From Gemmatimonadaceae bacterium (GTDB taxonomy: Bacteria; Gemmatimonadota; Gemmatimonadetes; Gemmatimonadales; Gemmatimonadaceae): a stretch of DNA of 64,000 nucleotides. Both the position numbers and the translations under genes were made by a program. The notes under the pieces are model-generated. The model had not been told where the DNA came from. It was given only the letters and a program-made list of their open reading frames with translations, and made no database searches. This document shows, one piece after another, positions 56,391 to 64,000 of the stretch. Position 1 is the first letter of the stretch. The number at the start of each line of letters is the position of its first letter. Location of the stretch: contig JAICLZ010000005.1 in NCBI GenBank assembly GCA_025929535.1, positions 1-64,000 on the forward strand, written 5' to 3'.

Positions 56391-58148
56391 ATGTCCACCA
56401 CCGACCGCCCCTTCCGCGACCGCGTCACGAACAAGCTGCCCTCGCACCTCGCCAACTGGCAACTGCCGCAGGACTGGCGCTGGGGCACCGAGGGCGTGGA
56501 AGGCGAGCATCGGCACTACCAGGAAGTGGTGGACGAGCTCGGGCGCTCGCTCTCACTCGTCAGCTCGCTCGATCCGGACCACGAGTCCTGGCTGCACGCG
56601 GAGGCGCGCAATCTCGCGCACCTGAATCACCCCTCGATCCCGACCACCTACTACTACTGGTCGCGGAATCTCGAGCTGCAGCGCGGCCCGGGATACCTGC
56701 GCCGCTGGATCGCCGGCGAAACCCTGTGGTCGCGACTCTCGCGCACCGGCTCCGAGGATCTCGCCTTCGTGCTCCAGCTCCTCCGCTCCGCCGGCTCCGC
56801 GCTCGCCTACATGCACTCCGGCGGCACGGTCCACGGCGCGCTCTCGGCCGAAACGAGTTGGGTCACGCCCACCGGCCGCATTTGGCTGCTCGGATGGGAA
56901 TGGGCGGTTCCGCGCACGGAAATGCCACCGGGCCTCTCGCCCAATCCCCGCTGGACTCCCGCGCCTCCGGAGTCGGACGGCGTCTCCTGGAACCCCACGC
57001 CCGCCACCGACCAGTGGCAGCTCGCGGCCACGGCCTTCGCGGCATTCACCCGCGAGTACCCGCCGCGCGATCTGCCGCCGCTCACGCTCGTGCGTCCGGA
57101 CATTCCGGTGTCCGTCGCCAAGGTTCTCGCGCGCGCCCTCAAGCGCGATCCGAACGACCGCTTTCACTCGATCGCGGGCATGCTCCGCGAGCTCGATCGC
57201 GCGGTGGGCAGCCACACCTCCATGTTCACCAGCGGCTCCATGGCCGCCGCCATCCGCGGGCCCGGCGAGAGCGAGGAGGCGCGCCTCCGCTGGGCCACCG
57301 GCGAAGACTACGAGGTGAAGGCGCGCCTGGGATCGGGCACCTTCGGCTCCGTGTGGCGCGTGCGCGATCTCTCGCTCAACCGCGAGGTCGCGCTCAAGAT
57401 GCTCCACCCGGAGGTCTCGAGCGACGAGAACGCGGTGCACCGCTTTCGCCGCGAAGCGCAGCTCGCCGCGCAGCTCGCGCATCCGTCCATCGTGCCGATC
57501 TACGACTGGGACTCCAGTGGAGGAGTAGCCTGGTACACGATGGAGCTGGCCGAGGGCGGGTCGCTCGCCGATCTCGTCGCGCGCTCGGGCCCGCGCACGA
57601 TCGCCGAGATCGCGCCGCAGATCGATCAGGTGCTCGACGGACTCGCCGCCGCGCACGCGAGCGGGATCATCCACCGCGACCTCAAGCCCGAGAACATTCT
57701 CATCGACCGCTACCGCCGCTGGCGCATCGCGGACTTCGGCGTCGCCAGGATTCCGGGCGAGGAGATGAGCGGCACCACCGGCACCCCGGAGTTCGCCGCC
57801 CCCGAGCAGCTCCTGGGCGAGCCGCAGGGCCCGCAGGTGGACTGCTTCGAGATCGCGGCGATCACGTATTTCCTGCTCGCAGGCAAGCCGCCCTTCGGCA
57901 GTGGCGACGGGCGCGCGATTCTCGCCCGCGAGCTCTCTGGCGATGTCGACCTCGACGGAATCGCTCCGGATGTGGCGGAGTGGCTGAGGCGGGGGCTCGC
58001 CGCGCGCCCGGAAGATCGCTTCGCGGATGCGACAGCGATGCGCGATGCCTGGCGCGAGGCGGCGGAGAACGCCGCGAACGCGGAGGAGCACGCGCCCTGG
58101 TGGCGGCGGCTGTTCACGTCGGAGATGAACGTGGACAACGGAAGCTGA
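56391..58148 (+). CDS. Tandem pseudokinase-kinase Ser/Thr protein kinase
   Basis: The 585-residue cytosolic protein contains two kinase-fold domains. The second (residues about 307-560) is intact: glycine loop GSGTFGSVW, Lys336 in VALKML, catalytic Asp430 in HRDLKPENI and DFG Asp448. The first (about 30-290) keeps kinase architecture (HAEARNLAHLNHPSIP; a late NDRFHSIAGMLREL), but the catalytic loop reads HGALSAET with Asp replaced by Ala150 and Asn by Thr155, the DFG region is LLGWEW, and no beta-3 Lys is evident. It is therefore a pseudokinase, probably regulating its partner. There is no membrane span or PASTA repeat. Confidence 0.92.
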   Translation: MSTTDRPFRDRVTNKLPSHLANWQLPQDWRWGTEGVEGEHRHYQEVVDELGRSLSLVSSLDPDHESWLHAEARNLAHLNHPSIPTTYYYWSRNLELQRGPGYLRRWIAGETLWSRLSRTGSEDLAFVLQLLRSAGSALAYMHSGGTVHGALSAETSWVTPTGRIWLLGWEWAVPRTEMPPGLSPNPRWTPAPPESDGVSWNPTPATDQWQLAATAFAAFTREYPPRDLPPLTLVRPDIPVSVAKVLARALKRDPNDRFHSIAGMLRELDRAVGSHTSMFTSGSMAAAIRGPGESEEARLRWATGEDYEVKARLGSGTFGSVWRVRDLSLNREVALKMLHPEVSSDENAVHRFRREAQLAAQLAHPSIVPIYDWDSSGGVAWYTMELAEGGSLADLVARSGPRTIAEIAPQIDQVLDGLAAAHASGIIHRDLKPENILIDRYRRWRIADFGVARIPGEEMSGTTGTPEFAAPEQLLGEPQGPQVDCFEIAAITYFLLAGKPPFGSGDGRAILARELSGDVDLDGIAPDVAEWLRRGLAARPEDRFADATAMRDAWREAAENAANAEEHAPWWRRLFTSEMNVDNGS

Positions 58149-58152
58149 TCGC

Positions 58153-58461
58153 GTGAAATACGACCTTCCGCGCAATCCCTCGGAGCTCGCGTACCGTATC
58201 AGGAACAGCGCGTCCGCGCAGATGTGGATCACGCTCGCGGTGGCGGTGGCGTTCGCGCTCGTGATGCGCACCTTCGTCGGAGCTGCTTTCGGCTATGTAG
58301 GCGGCTTCATCATCTTCATGGGCGTGGGCGCGCGCGTGCTCTACGTGGATCTCAAGCGTCGCAGAGCTCGGCCCGTGCGTGTGAAGGACAAATCCGCTGC
58401 GGACGAGGCCAACGACTTTGGCGCCGCGCTCTTTCAGGATCGGCTCACCGACGATCCATAG
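58153..58461 (+). CDS. Small two-span membrane protein
   Basis: The 102-residue protein (GTG 58153, 4 bp after the kinase stop) has two hydrophobic segments (residues about 25-42 and 45-62) flanked by basic residues (LKRRRARPVRVKDK) and an acidic C-terminus. It may be a membrane partner or substrate of the kinase because they are cotranscribed; this is inference. No family recognised. Confidence 0.7.
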   Translation: MKYDLPRNPSELAYRIRNSASAQMWITLAVAVAFALVMRTFVGAAFGYVGGFIIFMGVGARVLYVDLKRRRARPVRVKDKSAADEANDFGAALFQDRLTDDP

Positions 58462-58468
58462 CGCTCGC

Positions 58469-59386
58469 TCACTGTCGCGGCGCTCGCTTCACGTTCATTG
58501 CGGCGAGCGCCGAGCGCAGCCCCGCGGCGAGAGTGCTCGCGTCAGCGTTCGCCCAGAAGTGCATGAAGAAGAGCCGCGGAGTTTCCTCGAGCATGTGGCT
58601 GTGCAGCGCGCCAACGGCAATGCCGTGGCTCGTCAAGGCGCGAATGACGGGATTCACTTCGCTCGCGATCATGACGAAGTCGCCGGTCGTCGCCGCCCTG
58701 CCACCTCCCGTCGGCTGAAAGTTGATCGCGGTTGCAACGCCCATGGATGGCGGAATCTCCGCGCCATGTTCGGTGATGCGCTCCGCGCGCGGCACCGTCA
58801 CCTGGTACACGCCTCCGTTCGCTTTTCCGGCCACGCCCAGCGATTTCGCGATGATTGCGGTGTCGAGATCGATGCTCGGCGACGGAGTGGAGGCCGCGGG
58901 CGCGCTCATCGGTGTTTTCGTGAGCGCGAGTGCATCGTGGATCGTGGTTGCGAGCTTCTGCGCGTCGCCGCGACCGTGAATGTGCATGTACATCACCCGC
59001 GGAGACTCCATCAGGAGATGATTGTGAAGAGCGGTTTGCTCGACGCCGCCCTCCTGCAGCTTCTTCATCACCGGTGCGACCTCGTCCTCCGCGAGCACCA
59101 GGTCGCCCATCGCGATGGCGCCGTCGCTCGCGTGCTCGAATGCTACCCACGAGCCCAGCGCGAGAGCGGGCTTCAGCTCCACGCCGGCGACGCTCACCGA
59201 CATGTCGCTCCGCGGAAAGGAAAACTTGATGACGTCTCCGGGATTGGGCGCTCCCTTGCGGCCCAGCGCCTGTTCGACGGATGTCCAGTCGCTCGCGGGC
59301 GGTGAGGCGGCTTGCGCGGACGCCGCAGGAGCGGAGGCGAGAGCGGCGGTGAGGATCAGAATACAGTCGACGAGGTGCGGGCGCAT
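58469..59386 (-). CDS. Exported protein with two DUF1259 repeats (LpqO/LppY-like)
   Basis: The 305-residue protein has a signal peptide (to about residue 26) and two homologous halves. Each half contains a matching segment: TALHNHLLMESPRVMYMHIHG in the first and GALHSHMLEETPRLFFMHF in the second, which fits the duplicated DUF1259 domain. The His-rich matches could bind metal. DUF1259 genes often occur with chromate-resistance genes, as here, but the function is unknown. It has a modest ribosome binding site (GTGGAG) and converges on the small membrane protein gene. Confidence 0.87.
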   Translation of the reverse strand: MRPHLVDCILILTAALASAPAASAQAASPPASDWTSVEQALGRKGAPNPGDVIKFSFPRSDMSVSVAGVELKPALALGSWVAFEHASDGAIAMGDLVLAEDEVAPVMKKLQEGGVEQTALHNHLLMESPRVMYMHIHGRGDAQKLATTIHDALALTKTPMSAPAASTPSPSIDLDTAIIAKSLGVAGKANGGVYQVTVPRAERITEHGAEIPPSMGVATAINFQPTGGGRAATTGDFVMIASEVNPVIRALTSHGIAVGALHSHMLEETPRLFFMHFWANADASTLAAGLRSALAAMNVKRAPRQ

Positions 59387-59423
59387 CGAAATTGCTCCAC
59401 GGTGAGGGGGGCGGCCGGTCAGG

Positions 59424-59891
59424 CTAATTCGTAGGCGAGCGTCGCTGGGGATTCCAGCTGTGCGTCTCGGCTCGCACGTGACGACTCCACGCGAGGAGAG
59501 CGTCGTAAACGACGAATCCGTGCTCGAGCTGTTCGTGATCGTCGCGATAATTGTGGGAGAGCCCGAGCGAGATCGCGAGCAATCCCGCCGCCTGCGGTGC
59601 GAGATCCAGGCGCGCCGTGTCTGCGCCACGCACGATTCGCGCGAGCTCGTCCAGCGCGGGATCGTGTATGCGATATTTGGCGAGCAGTGCATCGAAGCTG
59701 CAGAGTGGCCCGTCGTGCGAGAGCTCGACCCCTTCCACATCGAACGGCACCGCCCCCGTCTCGGCGGCGCGCCGCACCACATCGTCAGGCGGCACGAAGA
59801 TAAATTCCGCAGCGGGATCGATGAAGCGCCTGATGAGCCACGGGCATGCGACGCGATCGATTTTCGGACGTTCGCGGGTGATCCACTGCAT
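59424..59891 (-). CDS. Short ChrB-domain (chromate resistance) protein
   Basis: The 155-residue protein matches the C-terminal domain of ChrB: WITRERPKIDRVACPWLIRRFIDP, with VEGVELSHDGPLCSFDALL and a final DHEQLEHGFVVYDALLAW. The conserved His and Cys could bind a metal or chromate-related ligand. ATG 59891 is fixed by a strong GGAGGA ribosome binding site; the frame is open to 59915. It is divergent from full-length chrB, with 74 bp between the starts, and upstream of the DUF1259 gene on the same strand. Confidence 0.86.
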   Translation of the reverse strand: MQWITRERPKIDRVACPWLIRRFIDPAAEFIFVPPDDVVRRAAETGAVPFDVEGVELSHDGPLCSFDALLAKYRIHDPALDELARIVRGADTARLDLAPQAAGLLAISLGLSHNYRDDHEQLEHGFVVYDALLAWSRHVRAETHSWNPQRRSPTN

Positions 59892-59933
59892 GGCTGTTTC
59901 CTCCGAGCCCCGCATGGCGGTGAGGCATTGCGG

Positions 59934-59955
59934 TGCCGTCCGGGGGCGGTATCTT
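59934..59955 (+). promoter_or_regulatory. Candidate promoter for chrB
   Basis: A TTGCGG just upstream (59928-59933) and TATCTT (59950-59955) are separated by 16 bases. Transcription would start close to the ATG at 59966, giving a very short leader, and no Shine-Dalgarno is present. Confidence 0.3.
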
Positions 59956-59965
59956 CACCTGCTAT

Positions 59966-61042
59966 ATGGATGATTCAGCTGCGATACATCCGCAAGGGAG
60001 TGAGAATGAGACGGCCCCGCGCAGAGCTCGCTGGCTGTTGCTCGTGCATCAGATTCCTCCCAAGCCGGACTACTTCCGCGTCAAGGTCCGGCGCCGGCTC
60101 GCTCGTCTGGGTGCCGTCGCGCTCAAAAGTACCGTGTACGTTCTCCCATGGTCACTCGAAACGGTGGAAAGCTTCCAGTGGCTCCGACGCGAGATCGTGG
60201 ACGACGGCGGAGAGGCGATGCTCTGCGAGGCGAAGCTCGTGGAGGGAGTCTCCGATGCGGAGCTCCAGGAGCTGTTTCGAAAGGCGCGCGATGCCGACTA
60301 CGGCGCGATCGAGTCGGCCGCGACCGGTGCGCTCGCGCGCGTCCGAAAGCGCAGATTGAGCGCGGACGAGCGTGCGGAGATCGAGGCGGCCATCGCGCGA
60401 TTGCGCCGTCGGCTGCACGAGGTGACGGAGCTGGACTTCTTCCGGGCCACGAGTCGTGGCGCGGCAGAGCGAGCGATCGGCGCGCTCGCGGATCGTGCGA
60501 GCGGTGGCGCTCCGCCCCCAATGGTGCCGCAAGGGCGCGGACCAGCCCCACGCGGCGCGGTGTGGGTCACCCGGCGCGGCGTGTTCGTCGATCGCATCGC
60601 GAGCGCGTGGCTGATTCGAACGTTCATCGATGCGCGCGCCAGCTTCAGGTTCGTGCCCGGCACCGGGCATCGTCCCGCGCCAGGCGAGCTGCGCTTCGAC
60701 ATGTTCGAAGCGGAGTACACCCATGTGGGCGACCGGTGCACCTTCGAAGTGCTCCTCGCGCACTTCGGGCTGGAGCCCGATGCCGCGCTGCGGGCCATAG
60801 CGGAGATCGTGCACGACATCGATGTGAAGGACGGGAAGTTCGGACGCCCCGAGGCTGCCGGCATCGAGCAGCTTCTGTCCGGAATCGTGCGGGCCACGCC
60901 CACGGACGAAGACCGCCTTGCGGCCGGAGGCGCGGTCTTCGCGTCGCTCTACGTATCGTTTCGGGACTCTGCACCATCCCCGGCTGAATCGGCGCGGGAG
61001 CGCACGGGCTCCAGGGCTGTCCGACGCGCGCGCAAGAAATAG
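59966..61042 (+). CDS. chrB: Chromate resistance protein ChrB
   Basis: The 358-residue protein has an N-terminal domain typical of ChrB (WLLLVHQIPPKPDYFRVKVRRRL, then LKSTVYVLPWS, resembling a PaaX-like regulator), a basic linker and a C-terminal chromate resistance domain (VWVTRRGVFVDRIASAWLIRTFID, then DMFEAEYTHVGDRCTFEVLLAHF) homologous to the short protein across the divergent promoter. ChrB is thought to act as a chromate-sensing regulator. The expected transporter ChrA is not in the window; the next gene is a DUF5916 protein 3 bp downstream. Confidence 0.9.
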   Translation: MDDSAAIHPQGSENETAPRRARWLLLVHQIPPKPDYFRVKVRRRLARLGAVALKSTVYVLPWSLETVESFQWLRREIVDDGGEAMLCEAKLVEGVSDAELQELFRKARDADYGAIESAATGALARVRKRRLSADERAEIEAAIARLRRRLHEVTELDFFRATSRGAAERAIGALADRASGGAPPPMVPQGRGPAPRGAVWVTRRGVFVDRIASAWLIRTFIDARASFRFVPGTGHRPAPGELRFDMFEAEYTHVGDRCTFEVLLAHFGLEPDAALRAIAEIVHDIDVKDGKFGRPEAAGIEQLLSGIVRATPTDEDRLAAGGAVFASLYVSFRDSAPSPAESARERTGSRAVRRARKK

Positions 61043-61045
61043 ACG

Positions 61046-63319
61046 GTGACACCGGTCAGTGTACATCTTGCGATCGCCGGAGTGCTCGCGCTCGTCTCAA
61101 CCGCCGGAGAGGCACGGGCGCAGGGCGACACGGCGCAATCCTGCCCGCCGCCGGGCCTCACGTGCGTGAGCTCGGCGCGCAAGGCGGACGCAGTCGCCGT
61201 CAGCGCCTCACGCACCCCGATTCCGCTCGACGCCGCACTGGCCGACGGCATCTGGTCGTCGGTCGATTCGATCACGGACTTTCGACAGAGAGAGCCGGCC
61301 GAGGGCGCGCGCGCGACGGAGCGGACGGTGGTGAAGGTCGCGCGCGATGCGGACGCGCTCTATATCGCGGTGCGCGCCTACGGCGATGCGCGCTCGATGC
61401 TTCGCGCGCGACAGCTGCGCCGCGATGCCGATCTCTCGTCCGACGACAACGTCACGATCCTCATCGACAGCTTTCACGATAGGCGCAGCGCGTTCGAGTT
61501 CCGGACCAATCCGCTCGGCGCGATGTGGGATGCGCAGCTGTCGGGGTGGGATACGGAGAACACCGATTGGAACGGGATTTGGGAAGTCGTGGTGAGTCGT
61601 GACGCGAATGCATGGACGGCGCTCTTTCGGATTCCGTTTCGAACACTGCGATTCCGCAGCGGATCGGGAACGTCGTTCGGCTTCAACGTGCGGCGCTTCG
61701 TGAGGCGGACGAACGAGGAGGACCTGTGGCGGTCGTACGGTCGAACCCAGGGACTCACGCAGCTGCAGAACGCTGGGGAGCTCACGGGCTTCGGCCGTCT
61801 CGATCGTCCTCGCGATGTCGATCTTCGCCCCTACGTGCTCGGAAGAGTCGACCAGAACAGCCACGACAGCGCGGGGGACGAGCTCGCGCGCGGCGGCTGG
61901 AACGGGAAGCTGGGCGGCGACGCGAAGCTCGCCGTGTCGCAAACGCTCACCGCCGATCTCACCGTGAATACCGACTTCGCCCAGGTCGAGGTGGACCAGC
62001 AGGTGATCAACCTCACGCGCTTCCCGACGTTCTTTCCGGAGAAGCGCGAGTTCTTTCTCGAGTCGAGCGGAATTTTCGATTTCGGCACCGAACAGCACGC
62101 GCAGCTCTTTTACTCGCGACGGATCGGGCTCACCGACAGCGGGACCACGGTTCCGATCGACGCCGGCGCCCGGCTGTACGGGCGAGCAGGATCATGGACA
62201 GTCGGCATGCTCGACGCGCGCACGGGCGGCGAAGATGCGGCCAACGATGCGGTATTTCGGGTGAAGCACGATCTCTTCGAGCGATCGTACATCGGGGCGA
62301 TCGCGATGCAGCGCTCGGGTGCGGGCGTGCACGACGTCGAGCGCGCGGGCGGTTTCGACATCGACCTGCCTCTGATCGTGCGCGGGCACAACGTGGAGCC
62401 CAAGCTCTGGCTCGCCGCCACGCACGTCCCCGACTCGGCCGCCGGCACGCCGGTGGCGTGGCGGCTCTCGACCGACTACCCCAACGACCTGTTCGACAAC
62501 TTCGTCTCCTTCTATCACATCGACGCGGGCTTCACGCCCATGCTCGGCTTCGTGCAGCGAACCGGCATCATCGAAACGACAGGGCACGTCGATTTCATGC
62601 CGCGGCCGCACGCGCTCGGAATCCGGCAGCTCGATTTCGAGCTCATCCCGACCTGGGACATCATAGCGAACGAGGGCGGCTCGCTCCTGCACGTGCGCGA
62701 TTGGCAAACGGCGAGCCTCGACTGGGTGCCGCTGGGCGCAACGCTCCAGTCGGGAGATCAATTCTCGTTTCACGTGCAGCGCCTGATGGACGCCCCCACG
62801 GAAACATTCCCGATCTTTCGAGCGATCGCGATCTCGCCGGGCCGCTACTGGTGGACGCGCGGGCAGCTGCAGTACGACATGTCTCCGGCCCGTGCGATTG
62901 CGCTCAGCGCGCTCCTTGGCTGGGGTGGGCTCTACGACGGCCACGACAGGCAGGAGAGCATCTCCGCCACGTGGCGTGGTGGCGGCCATCTCATCCTCGG
63001 CGCGAACCTCAATCGAAGCCGGGTCACGCTCTCGAGCGGATCGTTTACCGCGATACAAACCGGCACGCGAATGGAATACGCCTTCAACACGCGCACCGAT
63101 CTCCTCGCCTTCGTGCAGTTCGACAACGAAACGGATCGCGCCGATTTCAATTTCCGCTTCCACTGGATTCCAGTGATCGGCGACGACGTGTTCGTGGTGT
63201 GGAACTCGGGATACACCACGGACCCCTCGGCGCGATTCCGTTTTCCGGACAGGCACTCGCTCGGCCGGCCGTTGAACGGAGCACTGATCGTGAAGGTCGT
63301 GCACCGGCTTGCGCCGTGA
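61046..63319 (+). CDS. DUF5916 outer-membrane protein with CBM9-like N-terminal domain
   Basis: The 757-residue protein (GTG start) has a signal peptide (to about residue 26) and a carbohydrate-binding family 9-like domain (about 45-235; PIPLDAALADGIW, DALYIAVRAYG, DDNVTILIDSFHDRR, SAFEFRTNPLGAMWDAQ). A C-terminal beta-barrel-like DUF5916 region (about 260-757; DFAQVEVDQQVINLTRFPTFFPEKREFFLESSGIF) follows. Despite the CBM9-like fold, sugar binding is not shown for this family. Being 3 bp after chrB suggests cotranscription, possibly by chance. Confidence 0.9.
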   Translation: MTPVSVHLAIAGVLALVSTAGEARAQGDTAQSCPPPGLTCVSSARKADAVAVSASRTPIPLDAALADGIWSSVDSITDFRQREPAEGARATERTVVKVARDADALYIAVRAYGDARSMLRARQLRRDADLSSDDNVTILIDSFHDRRSAFEFRTNPLGAMWDAQLSGWDTENTDWNGIWEVVVSRDANAWTALFRIPFRTLRFRSGSGTSFGFNVRRFVRRTNEEDLWRSYGRTQGLTQLQNAGELTGFGRLDRPRDVDLRPYVLGRVDQNSHDSAGDELARGGWNGKLGGDAKLAVSQTLTADLTVNTDFAQVEVDQQVINLTRFPTFFPEKREFFLESSGIFDFGTEQHAQLFYSRRIGLTDSGTTVPIDAGARLYGRAGSWTVGMLDARTGGEDAANDAVFRVKHDLFERSYIGAIAMQRSGAGVHDVERAGGFDIDLPLIVRGHNVEPKLWLAATHVPDSAAGTPVAWRLSTDYPNDLFDNFVSFYHIDAGFTPMLGFVQRTGIIETTGHVDFMPRPHALGIRQLDFELIPTWDIIANEGGSLLHVRDWQTASLDWVPLGATLQSGDQFSFHVQRLMDAPTETFPIFRAIAISPGRYWWTRGQLQYDMSPARAIALSALLGWGGLYDGHDRQESISATWRGGGHLILGANLNRSRVTLSSGSFTAIQTGTRMEYAFNTRTDLLAFVQFDNETDRADFNFRFHWIPVIGDDVFVVWNSGYTTDPSARFRFPDRHSLGRPLNGALIVKVVHRLAP

Positions 63320-63335
63320 GCAGTTCCCACGGCGC
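63311..63335 (+). other. Stem-loop across the DUF5916 stop codon
   Basis: GCGCCGTG (63311-63318) and CACGGCGC (63328-63335) pair perfectly over a 9-base loop; the stop codon lies at the top of the left arm. There is no T-run, so it may protect the 3' end or act with Rho, not as an intrinsic terminator. Confidence 0.35.
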
Positions 63336-63398
63336 CGCACGGCGCGTAAGGTATGGAGCTTGCCCGAAGGCGCAAACAACCATACCGGGGGTGGACCA

Positions 63399-63866
63399 AT
63401 GCACATGAAGATGAGGATCACGTCCGCGCGCGCGACCCGAGTCGCGATCGCCGCTGCCGCGGTCGCGCTGCTCGGCGCTTGCGGGAGCGATAGCACGGGA
63501 CCGCACAACGCGAACGTCACCGGCACGTACGCGCTGAGCACCGTGGACGGAGCGAGTCTGCCATTCACCGTGCCCAACACCGGTGACAACACCGTGATCG
63601 TGCAATCCGCGGCGATCATGCTCAACGACGACTCGACTTACTCCGCCGTCGCGAGCGGCACGGAGAACGGAGAGCCAACCTCCATCATCACGGACGAGGG
63701 GAATTACAGCGTAAGCGGATCGCAGGTGACGTTCACGAGCACGGTCATTCAAGGCGGGCATTACACCGGCAACGTTTCGGGCACGACTCTCACGGTGACC
63801 ATCATCGGCGCGTTCGTAGGCTCGACGAACAGCTCGTTCTCGCTGGTATTTACAAAGGGCACCTAG
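63399..63866 (+). CDS. Small lipoprotein, beta-rich, unknown function
   Basis: The 155-residue protein has a lipoprotein signal (lipobox LGAC, Cys at about residue 27) followed by GSDSTGP and a body rich in Thr, Ser, Gly and Val (GTYALSTVDGASLPFTV; EGNYSVSGSQVTFTS), resembling a small lipocalin-like or immunoglobulin-like barrel. A GGGGGTGG run precedes ATG 63399. It converges on the MoxR gene at the window edge. Confidence 0.78.
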   Translation: MHMKMRITSARATRVAIAAAAVALLGACGSDSTGPHNANVTGTYALSTVDGASLPFTVPNTGDNTVIVQSAAIMLNDDSTYSAVASGTENGEPTSIITDEGNYSVSGSQVTFTSTVIQGGHYTGNVSGTTLTVTIIGAFVGSTNSSFSLVFTKGT

Positions 63867-63877
63867 ATCAGATAGCG

Positions 63878-64000
63878 CTACTCCTCGAGCCGAATCAGCT
63901 TGCTCACGCTCAGCCCTTCCGCCTCGCCCTGGAAGTTGAGCACCACGCGATGGCGGAGCACCGAGTCCGCGATCGAGCGCACGTCGTCGAGATCGGGGAC
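63878..64000 (-). CDS. MoxR family AAA+ ATPase, C-terminal end only
   Basis: The last 40 codons of a minus-strand gene read PDLDDVRSIADSVLRHRVVL and then a Glu-rich end with EAEGLSVSKLIRLEE, matching the lid-domain end of MoxR ATPases (compare VLRHRVMVSPEAEIEG in the MoxR at 7662-8621). The remainder lies beyond base 64000. It is a second, distinct MoxR. Confidence 0.78.
   Translation of the reverse strand, partial: VPDLDDVRSIADSVLRHRVVLNFQGEAEGLSVSKLIRLEE

Overview
The window is high-GC bacterial chromosome. It is dense, with many GTG and TTG starts and four-base ATGA/GTGA gene overlaps, and it carries an outer membrane: a PilQ secretin, a large DUF5916-type outer-membrane protein and several lipoproteins. 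NtrC-type activators, a DUF494 gene beside topA and the Bacillus-like order topA-trmFO-xerC-hslVU fit a member of the Gemmatimonadota. That assignment is an inference from gene content; there is no rRNA or tRNA gene here to confirm it.

Layout. 1-4.5 kb: three exported or membrane-anchored peptidases (M16 partial, M2, M20). 4.5-11.2 kb: an RDD-SpoIIM fusion gene converging on a minus-strand chain mutY, DUF4129, DUF4350, MoxR ATPase, DUF58. 11.3-16 kb: an exported protein of unknown family, a DUF2339 multi-span protein, the ribosome-rescue factor arfB and a CNNM/CorC transporter-like protein. 16.1-31.4 kb: the type IV pilus region. It has two histidine kinase/sigma54-activator pairs in one overlapping chain (the first PilS/PilR-like), then minor pilins (PilV, PilW and PilX-like), pilMNOPQ and a large lipoprotein, closed by a strong terminator at 31465-31499.

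31.5-43.1 kb: housekeeping genes aroC, aroK, DUF494, topA, trmFO, xerC, a small membrane protein, hslV, hslU, a PatB-like aminotransferase and argF. 43.1-50.7 kb: a TPR protein and an AraC-type regulator (minus strand), a separate GspH/FimT-type pseudopilin, a lipoprotein with an odd Ala/Cys/Gly-rich C-terminus, a small membrane protein, a MoaB/MogA-like protein joined to a sigma54 activator with a receiver lacking its phosphoacceptor, and a hypothetical protein.

50.7-55.8 kb: an island of visibly lower GC. It holds a possible 27-residue peptide with a double glycine, a membrane HD-GYP protein and a 1054-residue regulator with winged-helix/BTAD, ATPase and TPR parts. This is the best candidate here for a small undescribed signalling module, although the peptide is unproven.

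55.8-64 kb: dut, a cytosolic protein with a pseudokinase fused to an active Ser/Thr kinase, a small membrane protein, a chromate-resistance-like group (DUF1259 protein, short ChrB-domain protein and full-length ChrB, but no visible ChrA), a DUF5916 outer-membrane protein, a small lipoprotein and the tail of a second MoxR ATPase. I found no CRISPR array, insertion sequence, rRNA or tRNA gene.
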